A stretch of 64,000 bases of DNA, from the NCBI GenBank assembly GCA_965216515.1, contig OZ244173.1, forward strand, positions 124,001 to 188,000, in the 5' to 3' direction. Origin of the DNA: CAXMRP01 sp965216515 (GTDB lineage: Bacteria; Pseudomonadota; Alphaproteobacteria; Rhizobiales; Afifellaceae). The notes under the pieces were generated by a model that worked only from the letters and a program-made list of their open reading frames with translations, was not told the DNA's origin and searched no databases. Positions 61,025-64,000 of this stretch are shown here, in pieces. Position numbers and translations under genes: made by a program. How positions within the stretch are numbered: the first letter of the stretch is position 1; the number at the start of each line of letters is the position of its first letter.

Positions 61025-62080
61025 CTATGAAATGCCCATCATCCGCTTGTTGGCGGCCTCGTCGGCGCCGCCGGCGGCGAAGTCGTCGAATGCCTTCTCC
61101 GTCACCCGGATGATGTGATGTTTGATGAAGGGCGCACCTTCCGCCGCCCCGTCTTCGGGATGCTTCAATGCGCATTCCCATTCCAGGACCGGCCAGGAAT
61201 CGTAGTCGTAATAGGCAAGTTTGGAGAAGATGGCGCCGAAATCGACTTGCCCGTCACCGAGCGAACGGAAGCGGCCGGCCCGCCCGCCCCAGGGCGCATA
61301 GCCGGAATAGACGCCCTGGCGCCCGGTCGGACTGAATTCCGCATCCTTGACGTGAAATGCCTTGATGCGCTCGTGGTAGATATCGATAAAATCGATGTAG
61401 TCGAGTTGCATCAGCACGAAATGGGAGGGATCGTAGTTGATGTTGCAGCGCGGATGGCCGTCGAGCGCATCGAGGAACATTTCGAATGTCGTGCCGTCGA
61501 AGACATCCTCGCCGGGATGGATCTCGTAACAAAGATCGACGCCGTTTTCGTCCATGGCGTCGAGGATCGGCCGCCAGCGCCTGGCCAGTTCGCCGAAGGC
61601 GGTTTCAATCAAGCCGGCGGGCCGCTGCGGCCACGGATAAACATAGGGCCATGCCAGCGCGCCTGTGAATCCGACCTGGGTGGCGTGGCCGAAATGGTTC
61701 GATGCCCTGGCCGCTTTCATCATCTGGTCGACAGCCCATTCCTGGCGCGCTGCCGGATTGCCCCGCACGTGCGGTGCGGCGAATCCGTCGAAGGATTCGT
61801 CATAGGCCGGATGGACAGCCACGAGCTGTCCCTGAAGATGGGTGGACAGATCGGTGATCTCGACGCCGGCCTCGCGGCAGATCCCCGCCAGTTCATCGCA
61901 ATAATCCTTGCTCTCCGCCGCCTTATCCAGGTCGATCAGATTGCCATCCCAGCTTGGCAGCTGAATGCCTTCATAGCCGTGGCCGGCCGCCCATTCGGCG
62001 ATGGTTTTGAGCGAGTTGAACGGTGGTTCGTCGCCGCCGAACTGGGCGAGGAAGATCGCCGGCCCCTTCATTGTTTTCAT
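61025..62080 (-). CDS. sugar phosphate isomerase/epimerase (TIM barrel)
   Basis: A 351-aa xylose-isomerase-like TIM-barrel protein (AP_endonuc_2 family). Conserved metal-site text: LCYEIHPGEDVFDG (Glu, His), NINYDPSHFVLMQLD (Asp, His) and FHVKDAEFSPTGRQG. GRFRSLGDGQVDF and the C-terminal LEWECALKHPEDG complete the site. Such genes often sit beside Gfo/Idh/MocA oxidoreductases in inositol and sugar catabolism, as here. It is 28 nt after xylA. Confidence 0.93.
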   Translation of the reverse strand: MKTMKGPAIFLAQFGGDEPPFNSLKTIAEWAAGHGYEGIQLPSWDGNLIDLDKAAESKDYCDELAGICREAGVEITDLSTHLQGQLVAVHPAYDESFDGFAAPHVRGNPAARQEWAVDQMMKAARASNHFGHATQVGFTGALAWPYVYPWPQRPAGLIETAFGELARRWRPILDAMDENGVDLCYEIHPGEDVFDGTTFEMFLDALDGHPRCNINYDPSHFVLMQLDYIDFIDIYHERIKAFHVKDAEFSPTGRQGVYSGYAPWGGRAGRFRSLGDGQVDFGAIFSKLAYYDYDSWPVLEWECALKHPEDGAAEGAPFIKHHIIRVTEKAFDDFAAGGADEAANKRMMGIS

Positions 62081-62108
62081 TTTGTCCTCCCGGATTGTGT
62101 CGCAACCG

Positions 62109-63419
62109 TCAGACGAAACGGTTGATCAGGTTTTCCAGATATTCCTGCTGGCCGGAGCGCGGCTGCGGTTCCAGGTCGCCAGCGTGAATGTAATCGGCCA
62201 GATCATCAAGGCTCTTTTCGCCTTTGAGGATCGACTGGCCCAGTTCGCCGGCCCAACCGGCATAGCGTTCTTCCAGATGCTGGTCATAGGTGCCGTCCTC
62301 AATCAGCGCCGCCGCCGCCAGAAGGGCCCGCGCCGTGGCATCCATGGAGGCGACATGGGCGTGAAGAAGATCATCTGGGTCAATGCTTTGCCGACGAATC
62401 TTCGCGTCAAAGTTCATCCCGCCCGTGGTCAAGCCGCCCGCTTTCAGCACCTCGTACATCATCAGGGTCAGTTCCGTGACGTTCATCGCGAACTGGTCGG
62501 TGTCCCAGCCCGACTGGTAGTCGCCGCGATTGAGGTCCAGCGAGCCGAAGATGCCGAGCGCCGCCGCCAGCCGGATTTCGTGCTCGAAAGTGTGGCCGGC
62601 GAGGATGGCGTGGTTCTGCTCGATATTGATCTTGACCTCGCCTTCCAGGCCGTAGGCCTTCAGCATGCCGTAGATGGTGCCGACATCGAAGTCGTACTGG
62701 TGCTTGGTCGGTTCCTGGGGCTTGGGTTCGATCAGGATCGTACCGGCAAAGCCGATCTTCTTCTTGTGTTCCACGACGAGGGCGAGGAAACGTCCCAGCT
62801 GGTCCAGTTCCTGGCCGACATTGGTGTTGAGCAGGGTCTCATAGCCTTCCCGCCCGCCCCACAGCACATAGTTGGCGCCGCCCAGGTCGTGGGTGCATTC
62901 CAGAACATGTTTCACCTGTGCCGCCGCATAGGCGAACACGTCCGGATCGGGATTTGTCGCCGCGCCGGCCATGAAGCGCCGGTTGGAGAAAAGGTTTGCC
63001 GTTCCCCACAGGAGCCGGACCCGCTCGCGCGTCATCTTTTCGGCAAAGACGTCGCAGATGGCGCGCACATTCCGGTTGGATTCCGCCAGCGTCGCGCCCT
63101 CCGGCGCGATGTCCCGGTCGTGAAAGCAGAAGAACGGCACGCCGAGAATGCGGAACATGTCGAAGGCGACGTCGGCCTTGAGCCTGGCGTGGTCCATGGT
63201 CTCGCCGAACCAGGGCCGCTGGAAGGTCTGACCGCCGAACGGGTCACCGCCTGGCCAGGCGAAGGAGTGCCAGTAGGCGACCGCGAAGCGCAGATGGTCT
63301 TCCATGCGCTTGCCCAGCACCTGCCGGTCGGCGTCGTAGTACCGGAAGGCCAGCGGATTGGTGCTGTCCGGCCCTTCATAGGCGATCGGCTGGGCGCGGT
63401 CGAAAAATTGCGTGCTCAT
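62109..63419 (-). CDS. xylA: xylose isomerase
   Basis: Interconverts D-xylose and D-xylulose with two divalent metals. 436 residues, the class II length. Motifs: FFCFHDRDIAPEG (His), VLWGGREGYETLLNTN (Trp, Gly, Glu), LIEPKPQEPTKHQYD and FDVGTIYGMLKAYGL. The ATG 63419 overlaps the xylB stop by 4 nt. The last residues end in LINRFV as usual. Confidence 0.98.
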   Translation of the reverse strand: MSTQFFDRAQPIAYEGPDSTNPLAFRYYDADRQVLGKRMEDHLRFAVAYWHSFAWPGGDPFGGQTFQRPWFGETMDHARLKADVAFDMFRILGVPFFCFHDRDIAPEGATLAESNRNVRAICDVFAEKMTRERVRLLWGTANLFSNRRFMAGAATNPDPDVFAYAAAQVKHVLECTHDLGGANYVLWGGREGYETLLNTNVGQELDQLGRFLALVVEHKKKIGFAGTILIEPKPQEPTKHQYDFDVGTIYGMLKAYGLEGEVKINIEQNHAILAGHTFEHEIRLAAALGIFGSLDLNRGDYQSGWDTDQFAMNVTELTLMMYEVLKAGGLTTGGMNFDAKIRRQSIDPDDLLHAHVASMDATARALLAAAALIEDGTYDQHLEERYAGWAGELGQSILKGEKSLDDLADYIHAGDLEPQPRSGQQEYLENLINRFV

Positions 63420-64000
63420 CGGTTCTGGATCTCCTTCAGCGCCGGATATAGCGATTTGTAGCGTGCCCGCGCTTCGGCATAGGCGGAAACCGCGGCCGCT
63501 TCCGGTTCGATGGTGGCGTGGATCGCCGGTGGGGTGCAGATGGCGGCCGGATCGGCCTTTTCCGCCGCGATCAGGCCAAGCCGGGCGGCGCCGAAGGCCG
63601 CGCCGAAGTCGCCATCCGCCGGCAGGTGGAGCGGGATCGCCAGCACGTTGGCGAGGATCCGGAGCCAGGCCGGTGCGTTGGAGCCGCCGCCCAGCGCGAT
63701 TGCCGATCCGATCCGGGTTCCCGCTTCGCTCAGCGCGTCCAGGCAGTCGCCGAACGCATACGACACGCCCTCCAGCACCGCCTGGGTCAGCGCCGCGGCA
63801 TCGCTTTCATGGGCGATACCGATGAACGCGCCGCGGATCGCCGCGTCGTTGTGCGGCGTCCGCTCACCGCCCAGATAGGGCGCAAAGAGGATGTCGGAAG
63901 GTGTCGAACCCGCGCCCGCAAGCGACGCCGTCAACATCGCCGGCGGCGTGTTGACGATGCCGGACAGCCAGTTCAGCGAATCGGTCGCCGACAGGACCAC
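63416..64000 (-). CDS. xylB: xylulokinase (5' end cut by window edge)
   Basis: Phosphorylates D-xylulose to xylulose 5-phosphate. The 194 visible residues are the C-terminal FGGY domain: FAPYLGGERTPHNDAAIRGA and the ATP-binding AIALGGGSNAPAWLRILANV are typical. The N-terminal domain lies beyond 64000. It overlaps xylA by 4 nt (ATGA), so xylB comes first and the minus-strand sugar operon continues through to the solute-binding protein. Confidence 0.95.
   Translation of the reverse strand: MVLSATDSLNWLSGIVNTPPAMLTASLAGAGSTPSDILFAPYLGGERTPHNDAAIRGAFIGIAHESDAAALTQAVLEGVSYAFGDCLDALSEAGTRIGSAIALGGGSNAPAWLRILANVLAIPLHLPADGDFGAAFGAARLGLIAAEKADPAAICTPPAIHATIEPEAAAVSAYAEARARYKSLYPALKEIQNR

Noticed and set aside
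1..64000. CRISPR arrays, tRNA or rRNA genes, IS elements, prophage
   Set aside because: The tandem repeats have no spacers of uniform length. No cloverleaf with a TTCGAATC arm outside coding genes, and no transposase, integrase or phage structural gene was found by eye. A tRNA scan could still find one.

Overview
The window is chromosomal DNA from a GC-rich alphaproteobacterium. It carries NDUFA12 (an accessory subunit of alphaproteobacterial and mitochondrial complex I), the accB-accC-aat-DUF2155 neighbourhood, a B12-dependent ribonucleotide reductase, a PuuD-type urate oxidase, and a helix-hairpin-helix tail of the kind found on alphaproteobacterial NuoE. Together these point to Hyphomicrobiales or a close relative. 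That placement is inference from family knowledge; no search was run. I saw no rRNA, tRNA, CRISPR, transposase or phage structural genes.

Layout. 1-6.3 kb: the 5' part of a histone-deacetylase-like amidohydrolase, a Sua5-type tRNA t6A enzyme, a translationally coupled acyl-CoA dehydrogenase / enoyl-CoA hydratase / SDR operon, and an EEP-family phosphoesterase. 6.3-14.2 kb: housekeeping and envelope genes (DnaJ-like protein, surface lipoprotein, pdxH, FG-GAP protein, SleB-like wall hydrolase, TauE/SafE exporter) and several small proteins. 14.2-15.7 kb: a REP/BIME-like repeat, a broken DUF2442 gene, and a low-GC XRE + ImmA/IrrE pair, the clearest sign of transfer in the window. 15.7-23.7 kb: nrdJ with two predicted NrdR boxes, then aroQ-accB-accC-aat and a convergent DUF2155 gene. 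23.8-27.7 kb: an accessory block (ArsR + metal/metalloid permease, FetAB iron exporter, methyltransferase) lying between DUF2155 and NDUFA12. 27.9-38.2 kb: NDUFA12, DsbA and M48 protease, aminotransferase, LysE exporter, MBL hydrolase, bioY, and DUF1499, DUF2189 and YegP proteins.

38.4-50.8 kb is a methylated-amine cluster. A non-pyrrolysine MttB-family corrinoid methyltransferase and a dimethylglycine-dehydrogenase-like flavoprotein lie on one strand. Divergent to them are a five-gene set: a Tat-exported solute-binding protein, two permeases, a double ATPase with a C-terminal helix-hairpin-helix domain, and a second amine-oxidase-like flavoprotein. The most economical reading is import and stepwise demethylation of a betaine-type compound.

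50.9-58.4 kb is a nearly self-contained purine degradation cluster (uraD, uraH, xdhA, xdhB, an xdhC-guanine deaminase fusion, puuD). It would take guanine through xanthine, urate, hydroxyisourate and OHCU to allantoin. 58.4 kb to the end is a sugar operon read on the minus strand: xylB (partial), xylA, a TIM-barrel epimerase, a Gfo/Idh/MocA oxidoreductase and a lone solute-binding protein.

The points most worth a second look are the XdhC-guanine deaminase fusion, the ABC ATPase with an HhH tail, the DUF2442 gene truncated at the edge of the XRE/ImmA island, the paired NrdR boxes, the RPGP-repeat wall hydrolase, and the many short perfect or near-perfect tandem repeats (units of 9 to 21 bp) lying in front of genes.
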